In this document: piece after piece, positions 1-8,276 of the stretch
Layout: each line of letters starts with the position of its first letter
Position numbering within the stretch: position 1 is the stretch's first letter
Origin: Paenibacillus plantarum
Lineage (GTDB): Bacteria; Bacillota; Bacilli; Paenibacillales; NBRC-103111
Assembly: GCF_013141695.1 (NCBI RefSeq)
Contig: NZ_WHNY01000064.1
Coordinates: 62,001-126,000 of the forward strand
Direction of reading: 5' to 3'
DNA: 64,000 bases
Position numbers and translations under genes: made by a program
The notes under the pieces: model-generated
What the model was told of the DNA's origin: nothing
Seen by the model: the letters and a program-made list of their open reading frames with translations, nothing else
Database searches by the model: none

Positions 1-81
1 ATGATATTTTCAAGCAACAACGTGCGCTTCAGAACAAATGAGGGGCGTACCTGACACTCAGTTAGGTGGTGACGAATCGGT

Positions 82-1014
82 ATGGCATCTGAGATGGCTA
101 GGAGTAAGACACAGCTTGCATTGCGCTACATCAATAAGAAGAAATATTTGTACATCCTTTTGATTCCAGCTGTTGTGTACTTTCTCATTTTCAATTATGT
201 GCCGATGTACGGCATTATCATTGCGTTTAAGGATTTTAATTTCTCCAAAGGGATTGTCGGAAGTCCCTGGATTGGATTCGAGAATTTCCGATACATGTTC
301 GGGCTCAGTGATTTCTACACGGTGTTCTGGAACTCGTTGTACTTAAGTTTTCTGCGACTTGTATTTGGGTTTCCTTTCCCGATTCTACTGGCTTTACTGC
401 TCAATGAGATGCGTAACCGCACCTATCAACGTATTACGCAGACGATTATCTATCTGCCGCATTTTATTTCTTGGGTGGTCATTGGGGGTATTCTCGTCAA
501 CTTCTTATCCCCGTCATGGGGAGTCGTGAATATTTTCTTGAAGCAGTTTGGCTTTGAGCCGGTGTTCTTCCTCGCGGATACGAATTACTTCCGACCTTTG
601 GTGATCCTTAGCAGCATGTGGAAAGAATCGGGTTGGGAAAGCATTTTGTACTTAGCCGCGATGGTTGGGATCAATACGGAACTGTATGAGGCCGCTAGTA
701 TCGATGGTGCAAACCGCTTCCAAAGAATCCTAAACGTCACGCTGCCAGGGATCAAATCGACGATTATTATCTTGCTGATTCTAAGGCTGGGTCATATTAT
801 GGGCAATGGCTTTGAACAGATTTTTGTATTGCAAAATCCGTTGAACCTCAGTGTTTCCGAAGTGTTTGAGACCTATGTGTACCGCGTCGGGTTGATTGGC
901 GGAAGGTTCTCTTTCGGTACAACCGTTGGGCTGTTCACCTCTGTGATTGGGTTGATATTCCTGCTAGCCAGCAACCAGATCGCAAAGTGGATGAAAGAAG
1001 ATGGGATTTGGTAA
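82..1014 (+). CDS. Carbohydrate ABC importer permease, LplB type
   Basis: Inner-membrane subunit of a binding-protein-dependent sugar importer. The 310-residue protein is hydrophobic with about six membrane segments. The cytoplasmic EAA loop that contacts the ATPase is visible from about residue 203 (EAASIDGANR, followed by the G of TLPG). The N-terminal segment (PAVVYFLIFNYVPMYG) is typical of the LplB/YtdP group. An AGGTGG ribosome-binding site precedes the ATG by about 10 bases. It sits 15 bp before a second permease, and a lipoprotein follows, so it is the first gene of a permease-permease-binding protein operon. No ATPase is encoded nearby. The substrate is unknown; LplB-type systems take oligosaccharides. 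Confidence 0.93.
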   Translation: MASEMARSKTQLALRYINKKKYLYILLIPAVVYFLIFNYVPMYGIIIAFKDFNFSKGIVGSPWIGFENFRYMFGLSDFYTVFWNSLYLSFLRLVFGFPFPILLALLLNEMRNRTYQRITQTIIYLPHFISWVVIGGILVNFLSPSWGVVNIFLKQFGFEPVFFLADTNYFRPLVILSSMWKESGWESILYLAAMVGINTELYEAASIDGANRFQRILNVTLPGIKSTIIILLILRLGHIMGNGFEQIFVLQNPLNLSVSEVFETYVYRVGLIGGRFSFGTTVGLFTSVIGLIFLLASNQIAKWMKEDGIW

Positions 1015-1029
1015 GAGGAGGTTACTGTT

Positions 1030-1902
1030 GTGGGTATTCGATCGTTTGGCGATAAAGTTTTTGATGGTTTGAATTATGGCATTGTAACGCTGTTCGCAAT
1101 CGTGTGCTTGTTTCCATTCTTCTATGTGGCTGCATTCTCGATTACACCGTACTCTGAGTATTTGGCGAATCCCTTGAAGCTCATCCCTTATCACATTGAG
1201 CTAGCGGCGTATAAGCAGATTCTGCAGATGCCGCTCATGTGGACTGGATATAAGAATACGCTGATCATCACGATCATAGGTGTAGCGCTCAATATATTCC
1301 TGCTTCTGATTTCAGCTTATCCGCTATCCAAAACGGATTTAAAGGGAAGAAACATCATTATGATTCTCATTACCTTCACGATGTTCTTCAATGGTGGGTT
1401 GATTCCTAACTTTTACTTAATCAAAACGTTGCATATATACAACACTTTATGGGCGATGATTTTACCTGGCGTCTTGGGCGCCTACAATTTGATCTTAATG
1501 AAGAACTTTGTAAGCGCTATACCAGCGAGTTTGGAGGAATCGGCATTTATCGATGGGGCCAATGAAATCAAGGTTTTGTATAAAATTATCGTGCCACTAT
1601 CTAAGCCGGCTATTGCGACCTTCGTTATTTTCCATGCGGTGACGCAGTGGAACACGTTCTTCTCAGCGATTATATACACCTCCAAGCGAAGTCTATGGCC
1701 TTTGATGTTGATTTTGCGGGAGATGGTCGTCGATGATGGCGGCATTGCCAAAGATGCCATGGATATGAACAACAGCGGTATTACGGTATTTACGATTAAA
1801 ATGGCGATCATTATTTTTGCGACACTCCCGATTCTGCTTGTGTATCCTTTCCTACAAAAGTATTTCATGAAGGGTGTACTGGTAGGTTCGATTAAAGGGT
1901 AA
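1030..1902 (+). CDS. Carbohydrate ABC importer permease, YtcP/AraQ type
   Basis: Second permease subunit, partner of the upstream LplB-type protein. It has 290 residues with about six membrane helices and an EAA loop near residues 169-190 (LEESAFIDGAN, then IVPLSKP). The C-terminus (YFMKGVLVGSIKG) is the family signature ending. The start is GTG, 15 bp after the upstream stop and preceded by AAGAGGAGG, so the two are translated together. The substrate cannot be told from the permease. Confidence 0.93.
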   Translation: MGIRSFGDKVFDGLNYGIVTLFAIVCLFPFFYVAAFSITPYSEYLANPLKLIPYHIELAAYKQILQMPLMWTGYKNTLIITIIGVALNIFLLLISAYPLSKTDLKGRNIIMILITFTMFFNGGLIPNFYLIKTLHIYNTLWAMILPGVLGAYNLILMKNFVSAIPASLEESAFIDGANEIKVLYKIIVPLSKPAIATFVIFHAVTQWNTFFSAIIYTSKRSLWPLMLILREMVVDDGGIAKDAMDMNNSGITVFTIKMAIIIFATLPILLVYPFLQKYFMKGVLVGSIKG

Positions 1903-1987
1903 TTTTCATCATTTCGCAAGGGTAAGCCTCGATTAAATCTGCCATTCTGCAGTTTAATAATAGCGATACATAAAGGAGATGTTGGTA

Positions 1988-3583
1988 TTGAAAGGGTCAG
2001 TCAAAAGCATCGTAAGCAGTCTCATTTGCATCGGGTTATTGTCTTCCATCGTTATGGCTTGTAGTTCTACCACGGATACACCGTCTAGCACAACAGCTGC
2101 ATCGACGGCACCGGGAGCAAGCACAGCGTCAGCGGCACCAGCCAAAGCAGCACCTGTCAGTATCAAAATGTTTAACCGGGTCAATGCGAACGTGGTCATT
2201 GATAACAATCCCGTGATTGCAGAGGCTGAGAAGTTGGCCAATGTGAAGCTATCTGTTGAGGCACCTCCAATTAACAACTATGTCGAGAAGCTTCAGGTGA
2301 TGATGGCATCCGGTGATCTGCCAGATCTTGTGTACAACTGGGGTGGGGCTGACGCGAATCTGGAGAAATGGTCCAAAGACGGTCTACTGACGCCGCTTGA
2401 TGACAAAATTGCGAAGTATCCGAATTTGACGAAAAACATTACGAAAGAAATGTGGGACGCTGTTAAATCCATCAACGATGGGAAAACGTACATTATTCCT
2501 AGAACAAATGTTGTGAATCACTGGGGGTACATGGTCAACCAGCAATGGCTGAACAAGTTGAATTTGAAAGCCCCAACAACATTAGATGAGTTTACGAATG
2601 TGTGTAAAGCTTTTACCAATAATGACCCAGATGGCAATGGTAAAGCCGATACCTACTGTCTGAGCTTGTCCAATCCAAGCCTTGGCAGCAACACGGTGTG
2701 GAATTCCACTTTCTTCTTGGCTTCTGCTTTTAATCTTCCGATCATCAATGGCGTCAAGGATACCGATGGTGCTTATAAAATCAGAGAGAAAATGTCCGGC
2801 TATATTCCTTTCTTGACGTATTTGAAAGGCCTAAATGAACAAAAACTCATCGATCCTGAGTACCTGATTAACAAGATTTATGTGGATCAAGAGAAGCTGA
2901 ATCAGAATCGCGTCGGCATCATTTATTCTCATCAGTACGCAGTTATGGCCAACTTAGCCAAGGATAAGGAATCTGACAAAAAGTACTCGTATCAACCTGT
3001 CTTAAAAGATACTAAGGGTGTAGCCATGGATCTCGTTACGCCGGCAGTGTGGGGCGGCTGGATGATTCCGAAATCGTCCAAAAATGTGGATGGCGTGTTG
3101 AAATTCCTAGATTGGGGCAATACAACGGAAGCGAACACATTGTTCCAATTAGGTACGAAAGGGTTAACGTTCGACAGCTATGATCCTGCAACGAAAAATA
3201 TTTCTCGTACAGCCGACCAAGCAACCAAACTTGCTTCCACAACGAGCACATACATGACGCTTGCTAACGCGATTGATGGCAACCCAGCTATTATTGAGGG
3301 TGCAGATACGGTAGACAGACTGAATATGTACAAAGCGCAATTGGACGCTGCGATGAAGCAAATGACTGTAGTCAACGTGCCTGCCGTTCGCTCACCTAAA
3401 ATCCTAAACCTGAATACAGCAATTCCGGATCTTGTGAAGAAAAAAGACGATCAAGAATTGAAATACTTGATGGGCACACTTACTCTTCAACAGTTTAAGG
3501 ACTTCTTGGAGAAAGAATGGTATCCAGCTACAGCGGATGCAGAGAAAGAATACGTGGACTACATGAATAAGCAAGGGAAATAA
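1988..3583 (+). CDS. Extracellular sugar-binding lipoprotein, LplA type
   Basis: Lipid-anchored solute receptor of the importer encoded just upstream. I choose the TTG at 1988 because AAAGGAG at 1972-1978 lies at the right distance; the in-frame ATG at 1979 overlaps that ribosome-binding site. This gives 531 residues. A signal peptide ends in a lipobox (VMAC, Cys25), followed by a low-complexity Ser/Thr/Ala linker of about 30 residues. The body is a family 1-type solute-binding fold, including the DPDGNGKADTY calcium-binding-like motif common in LplA proteins. A strong terminator follows the gene. The ligand is probably an oligosaccharide, but its identity is not deducible. Confidence 0.92.
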   Translation: MKGSVKSIVSSLICIGLLSSIVMACSSTTDTPSSTTAASTAPGASTASAAPAKAAPVSIKMFNRVNANVVIDNNPVIAEAEKLANVKLSVEAPPINNYVEKLQVMMASGDLPDLVYNWGGADANLEKWSKDGLLTPLDDKIAKYPNLTKNITKEMWDAVKSINDGKTYIIPRTNVVNHWGYMVNQQWLNKLNLKAPTTLDEFTNVCKAFTNNDPDGNGKADTYCLSLSNPSLGSNTVWNSTFFLASAFNLPIINGVKDTDGAYKIREKMSGYIPFLTYLKGLNEQKLIDPEYLINKIYVDQEKLNQNRVGIIYSHQYAVMANLAKDKESDKKYSYQPVLKDTKGVAMDLVTPAVWGGWMIPKSSKNVDGVLKFLDWGNTTEANTLFQLGTKGLTFDSYDPATKNISRTADQATKLASTTSTYMTLANAIDGNPAIIEGADTVDRLNMYKAQLDAAMKQMTVVNVPAVRSPKILNLNTAIPDLVKKKDDQELKYLMGTLTLQQFKDFLEKEWYPATADAEKEYVDYMNKQGK

Positions 3584-3592
3584 AAAACTGTG

Positions 3593-3630
3593 AAGTACCC
3601 TGACATAATGCTGTCAGGGTACTTATTTTA
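3593..3630 (+). terminator. Rho-independent terminator after the first sugar importer
   Basis: A perfect 13-bp stem (AAGTACCCTGACA with its complement at 3612-3624) around a 6-base loop is followed by a T-rich ATTTTAT tail. It closes the permease-permease-lipoprotein operon. Confidence 0.92.
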
Positions 3631-3688
3631 TAATAAGGGTATAACTGGAAAAAATGATAAAACCAATTGAATTGAAGGAGTGTTTTTT

Positions 3689-4207
3689 ATGACACAAACG
3701 GCTGAACGGATGTATGACTTTCATGTATGGGCGAATCAAACGTTGATCAATAGGTTGAAGGAGCTTCCACAAGAGGTGTACCGCCAAGAAGTTCAGAGTG
3801 TGTTCCCAACAGTATCGAAAGTGATTGCTCATATCTACCTAACAGATCGCACTTGGCTAGACATACTTGGAGGTAGGAGTATGAAGGCAGCCATGGAAGC
3901 CTCTTGGCCGATAACCGAAGCAACAGAGAGCAAGAGCTTGGATGAGCTAGAGGTGATGTATACGGAGTTGGCACTGCGATTTAAGAAATTTCTGAAGGAG
4001 CAGCCTGACTTGGAAAAGAAGATTGTGCTGGATAATCCCTATGCAGGCGTAAGGGAAACCAGTTTGGCCGAAATGGTCCTTCAGGTCGTGAATCACGCAA
4101 CGTACCATCGGGGGAATGTCACAGCCATGCTGCGCCAAATGGGTCATGCTTCCGTCATGACGGAATACGCGTTGTTCTGGTATGCGGGGGCAGAGCAGCT
4201 AGCTTAG
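3689..4207 (+). CDS. DinB-family protein
   Basis: A 172-residue member of the DinB/YfiT-like four-helix bundle superfamily, whose proteins bind a metal through three histidines and may act as thiol-dependent transferases or hydrolases. Visible features are the N-terminal YDFHVWANQTL motif, a His in the second helix (AHIYLTDRTW) and the late HATYHRGNV motif with two more His residues. I start at ATG 3689, eight bases after GAAGGAG; the GTG at 3680 overlaps that site. It is a single-gene unit between two terminators. The physiological role is unknown, and the family name does not imply a DNA-damage function here. Confidence 0.85.
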   Translation: MTQTAERMYDFHVWANQTLINRLKELPQEVYRQEVQSVFPTVSKVIAHIYLTDRTWLDILGGRSMKAAMEASWPITEATESKSLDELEVMYTELALRFKKFLKEQPDLEKKIVLDNPYAGVRETSLAEMVLQVVNHATYHRGNVTAMLRQMGHASVMTEYALFWYAGAEQLA

Positions 4208-4300
4208 ACGCGTCGAAGCTGCATTTCGTTGCTTCACGTGCCGGATGCTATTTTTCTACATCGGCGGATTTGTTCATGCAGTGATTTCGTTTGAAGCGTG

Positions 4301-4331
4301 AGGCCTTACGATACTTCGTAGGGCTTTTTTT
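4301..4331 (+). terminator. Terminator after the DinB-family gene
   Basis: An 11-bp stem with two G-U pairs (AGGCCTTACGA against TCGTAGGGCTT) has a TACT loop and is followed by a run of seven T. Confidence 0.88.
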
Positions 4332-4352
4332 AATTTACGACTAGTGTATATC

Positions 4353-4424
4353 TGACTCAAATGAATAATTGACGATCAAATTTATATCGGATATAATTTT
4401 AATATATGAGTCAGATGTGAGTCA
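4353..4424 (+). promoter_or_regulatory. Three TGAGTCA half-sites around a promoter (candidate operator)
   Basis: TGACTCA occurs at 4353-4359, upstream of the -35 box. TGAGTCA occurs at 4407-4413 and again at 4418-4424, just after the -10 box. The two downstream copies are direct repeats 11 bp apart (one helical turn), and the upstream copy is inverted. This layout suits a repressor that loops or spreads over the promoter. The GntR-type regulator three genes downstream is a natural candidate, but that is inference. Confidence 0.6.
4369..4397 (+). promoter_or_regulatory. SigA-type promoter for the hydrolase/dehydrogenase operon
   Basis: TTGACG at 4369-4374 and TATAAT at 4392-4397 are separated by exactly 17 bp, close to the vegetative consensus. 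It lies 65 bp before the hydrolase start codon and right after the DinB terminator. Confidence 0.85.
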
Positions 4425-4461
4425 ACAATAATCCAATCTGAATAGTAAAGGGGATACACGA

Positions 4462-5496
4462 ATGGCGTATGTCTTGTCGCAATTAAACCAAACGGGTTTA
4501 CCCCCGCTCTTGCAAGGGATTGAGTGTTATGAACAGTGGACAGAGAAACTGTCTGATATTCGCAAAACTTGGCTTGAGTACATTGGCGAACTTCCTTCAC
4601 GAGTACCTGTTCGGTTACACGTACACGCCCAAAGCAAAGAGTCTGGCTATACTCGGTTGCATGTCGAATATGATACCGTATTTGGCGATACCATTCCTGC
4701 CTACCTATTAGTTCCAGATGAAGAACTCCATCCTCCAGGAGAATGGGGGTATCCGGCAGTGATGGCTCTGCATCCGACCATTGATTCGGGTAAAGATGAT
4801 ATCGCTTTGTCCACTGGTAGGGAGAATCGTATGTATGCCATCGAATTGGTAAACCGCGGTTATGTAGTACTGGTGCCAGATGCGCTGACAGCTGGGGAAC
4901 GGATTTATCCTGGTAAAGGAGCCTTTCAGAGTGAACCTTTTTACGAGCAGCATACAGCGTGGTCTACAGTAGCCAAGAATTTAACCGATCATATGCAGGG
5001 CATTGATGTCTTATGTTCGCTGGATATTGTGAATCCACGTGCAATTGGAGCGATCGGCCATTCATTTGGTGCCTACAATTCTTATTTTCTGGCAGGAATG
5101 GATATGCGGATTAAGGCGGTTGTATCCAGCTGCGGATTTAGTCCTTTTACTGGGGATCCTTATCCAGAGCATTGGACCTATCGGAACTACCCCTACACGC
5201 ATATTCCTAAAATCTTGGCAGATTTACAACGGGACCAGATCCCGTTTGAATTTCACGAAATTGTTGCTTTAATGGCACCGACGCCATTTTTCAGCTATGC
5301 AGGTCAGAATGATCATATTTTTCCTCATTGGAAATCAATTGGGGAAGGGATACTGGAGCTTTCAAAGCTGTACAGTTGGTTAGGTAAAGAGGACCATTTC
5401 AAGTCGTTTATAAGCGCTGGGGGACATGATTTTCCTGAAGAGATACGGAAGCTGTCCTATTTATTTCTGGATCACTGGTTGAAGAAGGACCAATAG
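4462..5496 (+). CDS. Alpha/beta hydrolase, dienelactone hydrolase / acetyl-esterase-like
   Basis: A 344-residue cytoplasmic alpha/beta hydrolase with no signal peptide. The catalytic triad can be read directly: Ser201 in the nucleophile elbow GHSFG, Asp284 in GQNDHIF and His322 in GGHDFPEE. The family contains carbohydrate acetyl esterases, dienelactone hydrolases and related carboxylesterases. It is the first gene after the promoter at 4369 and is 24 bp from a hydroxyacid dehydrogenase, with a GntR-type regulator downstream. That context suggests removal of an ester or lactone from an imported carbohydrate-derived acid. The ATG at 4462 has AAAGGGG upstream. Confidence 0.85.
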   Translation: MAYVLSQLNQTGLPPLLQGIECYEQWTEKLSDIRKTWLEYIGELPSRVPVRLHVHAQSKESGYTRLHVEYDTVFGDTIPAYLLVPDEELHPPGEWGYPAVMALHPTIDSGKDDIALSTGRENRMYAIELVNRGYVVLVPDALTAGERIYPGKGAFQSEPFYEQHTAWSTVAKNLTDHMQGIDVLCSLDIVNPRAIGAIGHSFGAYNSYFLAGMDMRIKAVVSSCGFSPFTGDPYPEHWTYRNYPYTHIPKILADLQRDQIPFEFHEIVALMAPTPFFSYAGQNDHIFPHWKSIGEGILELSKLYSWLGKEDHFKSFISAGGHDFPEEIRKLSYLFLDHWLKKDQ

Positions 5497-5520
5497 TTTG
5501 TACGTGGAGGGGGAAATAAG

Positions 5521-6519
5521 TTGAAACAATTGAAAATTGTTATGCTGCAAGGCAAGAATTATACGGATCAATTTTTCAAACCAGAGCATTTGGAGCAAAT
5601 CCGCCAGTTAGGCACCTTGCACATAAATCCTAATCCAGGAGGCCCCACGCAAGAAGAAGTTGCGGAACTGATTGAAGGAGCAGATATCGCGATTACGTGT
5701 TGGGGTTGTCCTTCCTTGGATGCCACGATCTTGGATCGTTGTCCGGATTTAAAATTGATCGCTCATGCAGGGGGAACAGTTAAACCGATTATGAGTCCAG
5801 ACATCATTGCAAGAGGAATTCAAGTCTCCAATGCCAATGACGCCCTAGCGGTAGGTGTAGCTGAAACTGCGCTTGGTTTAACAATTGTCTCGCTTAAACA
5901 TATATGGCAGCTTGCCCGCAATACAAGAGCAGGTGAATGGGATAAGCAACGAGAGTATGTTCGCGAGCTTTATGAAGTAACCATCGGGATTATAGGTGCT
6001 GGCTTGTCAGGACGTCACTTTATTCGTTTGTTGAAACAATTTGAAGTCAATGTTTTGGTCTATGACCCATTTTTGACCGAATCGCAGATTAGCGAGCTCG
6101 GGGCGGTTAAGGTCGAATTGGATGATCTTCTTCAAATATCTGATGTTGTTTCCATTCACGCCCCATCCATACCGGAGACGAATAATCTCATAAACGAACG
6201 GACGCTCCGTCTGATGAAGGATGATGCGATTCTCATCAATACATCGAGGGGATCGCTAATTGATGAGGATGCGCTCGTGGCCGAACTTCGCAAAGGGCGA
6301 TTATGGGCCTGTATCGATGTGACGCAGCCAGAACCTCCAGCGCTCGACCATCCATTCCGGTCTTTACCTAATGTTACGTTGATCCCCCATATCGCAGGAG
6401 CGTCTAATAATGGTCTGCATCGGGTTGCCAGGTATGTGGTTCGTGATTTGGAGCTGTTCGTAAGAGGGGAAACCATGCATGGAGAAGTCAATCTAGCCAA
6501 TCTTCATAAGATGGCATGA
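5521..6519 (+). CDS. D-isomer-specific 2-hydroxyacid dehydrogenase (NAD-binding)
   Basis: A 332-residue dehydrogenase of the D-2-hydroxyacid/phosphoglycerate dehydrogenase family, which interconverts 2-oxoacids and D-2-hydroxyacids with NAD(P)H. The Rossmann motif GAGLSG is at residues 159-164. The catalytic triad of the family is present: Arg243 (TSRGSL), Glu271 (QPEPP) and His290 (IPHIAG). The start is TTG at 5521 behind GGAGGGGG. It is 24 bp from the preceding hydrolase and very probably co-transcribed with it. Substrate unknown; the context suggests a sugar-acid-derived hydroxyacid. Confidence 0.9.
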   Translation: MKQLKIVMLQGKNYTDQFFKPEHLEQIRQLGTLHINPNPGGPTQEEVAELIEGADIAITCWGCPSLDATILDRCPDLKLIAHAGGTVKPIMSPDIIARGIQVSNANDALAVGVAETALGLTIVSLKHIWQLARNTRAGEWDKQREYVRELYEVTIGIIGAGLSGRHFIRLLKQFEVNVLVYDPFLTESQISELGAVKVELDDLLQISDVVSIHAPSIPETNNLINERTLRLMKDDAILINTSRGSLIDEDALVAELRKGRLWACIDVTQPEPPALDHPFRSLPNVTLIPHIAGASNNGLHRVARYVVRDLELFVRGETMHGEVNLANLHKMA

Positions 6520-6641
6520 TTGTATTGACACGTTGTAGGGCACTACTTAGTATAAGAAGAAAACAGATTTTATAACCTTTCTCATTCCATCCATGGGCAT
6601 TCTGAAATCGGTTCATCGAACATATACGGTAGGAGACTATA

Positions 6642-8012
6642 ATGACAAATAAGCACAGCCGGAAGACGTTTCGCCAACGCCAGGAAGATATGTTACAGCA
6701 GTTAAGGAACGAAATTAGTTCGGGAATTAAAGCAACAGGGGATTATCTGCCCTCCGAAAAAACGCTATCTGAACAGTTTGGTTTAAGTAATAAAACGGTA
6801 CGGCAAGTGCTCGATATGCTGGTGGATGAGCAGCTCATTGAGAAAATTCCGAGAGTGGGTAACCTCATTGTGAATCTGAAAGAGCAGAAGAGCATCACGT
6901 TGAGGCTCGGCCATCATGAATCAACAATGCGTGAAACGGAGCTTCTTGAGTTGTTGGCCGCATTTCATAAGGAATATCCCCATATTCGAGTACAGCTTGT
7001 AACGCTCCCCAATAACAGCCCCGAGATGCTCAAGCAGTATATTGATTTTGGGCTGATCGATGTCATGACATTAAATGATGCTGAATGTCAAAAGTTTGTT
7101 GAGACAGGCAATCGGGATTATTTAACTCCACTTGAGAAGAAACCAGATATGTATTCGTTTTTGTCAAAAGCTTTTATGGAAGATGGAGAGTTGCTAGCAC
7201 AACCCTTTATTTTTAGTCCCTCCATTTTATGCTACAATCGGGATCATTTTAAGGAAAAAGGATTATTGGAACCCGATAGCAGCTGGAATTGGGATGAATG
7301 TTTTGAAACAGCTGAGAAGCTGGCGGTTGAAAATGAACGGATCGGATTCCACTTTTCGGTATCGGAGCGCAACCGATTTGCGGTATTTCTGCTTCAAAAT
7401 GGAGCGGTTTTCGAAAGAAATGCCGCTGGGAATATGGAAATTTGCGGTACCCCAATGATGGAAGGGATTCGTTATTATAAAGAGTTGATCTCTAATCGAC
7501 TAACGAACCTATTGTCAGAGCAGGATGCAAGCTTTCGTACGGAGGAGCTGTTTGCGCAGGGGAAAGTGTCAATGATGATTACAACCTATCTGGGCTTGAA
7601 TCATATACGGAAATCGAATATTCATTATGAAGTAGCGCCTCTACCAAATCTTAAAGCGCCGGCTACGCTGCTGATCACAATTGGACTAGCTGTGAATCAA
7701 CAATCCCCGAATTTGGAAGCTGCCCGATTGCTCGTAGATTTCTTGACGGACTATAAGGCACAGTTAATTATACGACAGAAGACTGTAAGCTTACCTAGCT
7801 TAAAAACAGCCGCCGAATGGGTGGGCAAAGAAATCGGCTACAGACCTTCCCGCTTTATGATGTATCGTGAGATCATGCCTACCTTTCGTTATGGCAGTGA
7901 GCTCGGACTCAAAGAAAGCGAATGGCGAACCTTCTTCAATGAAGTGTTAATGTATTGGTCAGGGTTGGAGACGGAAGAATCGATGTGTACCCGATTAGAA
8001 GGATTATTATAA
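6642..8012 (+). CDS. Fusion regulator: GntR-type DNA-binding domain plus solute-binding domain
   Basis: A 456-residue protein with two parts. Residues about 8-75 form a GntR winged helix (LPSEKTLSEQFGLSNKTVRQ, then a wing ending in IVN). From about residue 88 onward the chain looks like a family 1 ABC solute-binding protein (LAQPFIFSPSILCYNRD, then WNWDECFETAEKL), the usual clamshell that holds sugars. There is no signal peptide or lipobox, so the binding domain must be cytosolic and probably acts as the effector sensor, a role taken by UTRA or FCD domains in ordinary GntR proteins. It is 122 bp downstream of the hydrolase/dehydrogenase pair, its likely targets. A strong terminator follows. 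Confidence 0.9.
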   Translation: MTNKHSRKTFRQRQEDMLQQLRNEISSGIKATGDYLPSEKTLSEQFGLSNKTVRQVLDMLVDEQLIEKIPRVGNLIVNLKEQKSITLRLGHHESTMRETELLELLAAFHKEYPHIRVQLVTLPNNSPEMLKQYIDFGLIDVMTLNDAECQKFVETGNRDYLTPLEKKPDMYSFLSKAFMEDGELLAQPFIFSPSILCYNRDHFKEKGLLEPDSSWNWDECFETAEKLAVENERIGFHFSVSERNRFAVFLLQNGAVFERNAAGNMEICGTPMMEGIRYYKELISNRLTNLLSEQDASFRTEELFAQGKVSMMITTYLGLNHIRKSNIHYEVAPLPNLKAPATLLITIGLAVNQQSPNLEAARLLVDFLTDYKAQLIIRQKTVSLPSLKTAAEWVGKEIGYRPSRFMMYREIMPTFRYGSELGLKESEWRTFFNEVLMYWSGLETEESMCTRLEGLL

Positions 8013-8015
8013 GGT

Positions 8016-8069
8016 AAACAAAAGTGCCTTTCCCCTTGCTGTTGCAAGAGGAGAGGCACTTTTGTTTTT
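8016..8069. terminator. Bidirectional terminator between convergent genes
   Basis: A long stem (AACAAAAGTGCC pairing with GGCACTTTTGTT, plus an inner CTTGC/GCAAG helix) has A-runs on one side and T-runs on the other. It can end both the plus-strand fusion regulator and the minus-strand dehydrogenase operon. Confidence 0.9.
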
Positions 8070-8084
8070 ACGATCCTAGCATGG

Positions 8085-8276
8085 CTATGTGTTCATTGCT
8101 GGCATAGCGATGACTTTTTCCAATTTTTGAGGCTCTAAGCCAGCGAGAATGACATGAAGCGCATTATACCCATCTCTGCCGCTAATTTCATGGCCCTTGC
8201 CGGACAGAATACCATCGACGAAATGATGAATAATGCCCGAATTTTGTTGCTCTCCGTTTATGCTAACCTCGTCCAA
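8085..8276 (-). pseudogene. C-terminal remnant of a Gfo/Idh/MocA oxidoreductase
   Basis: This 63-codon reading frame overlaps the 3' end of the medium-chain dehydrogenase by 19 bp. Its sequence (HHFVDGILSGKG, then GRDGYNALHVILAGLE) matches the C-terminal helix of Gfo/Idh/MocA dehydrogenases, in which FVDAIL.G and DGL.AL...LA.LES are typical; compare the two intact relatives at 53.7-55.7 kb. The whole N-terminal Rossmann domain is missing, so it is a remnant of a deleted gene, not a functional enzyme. Whether it is still translated by coupling to the upstream gene is unknown. Confidence 0.7.

Noticed and set aside
1..81. Short frame from the ATG at position 1
   Set aside because: Only 17 codons before a stop with no context upstream; it could be the tail of a gene outside the window, but nothing supports it.
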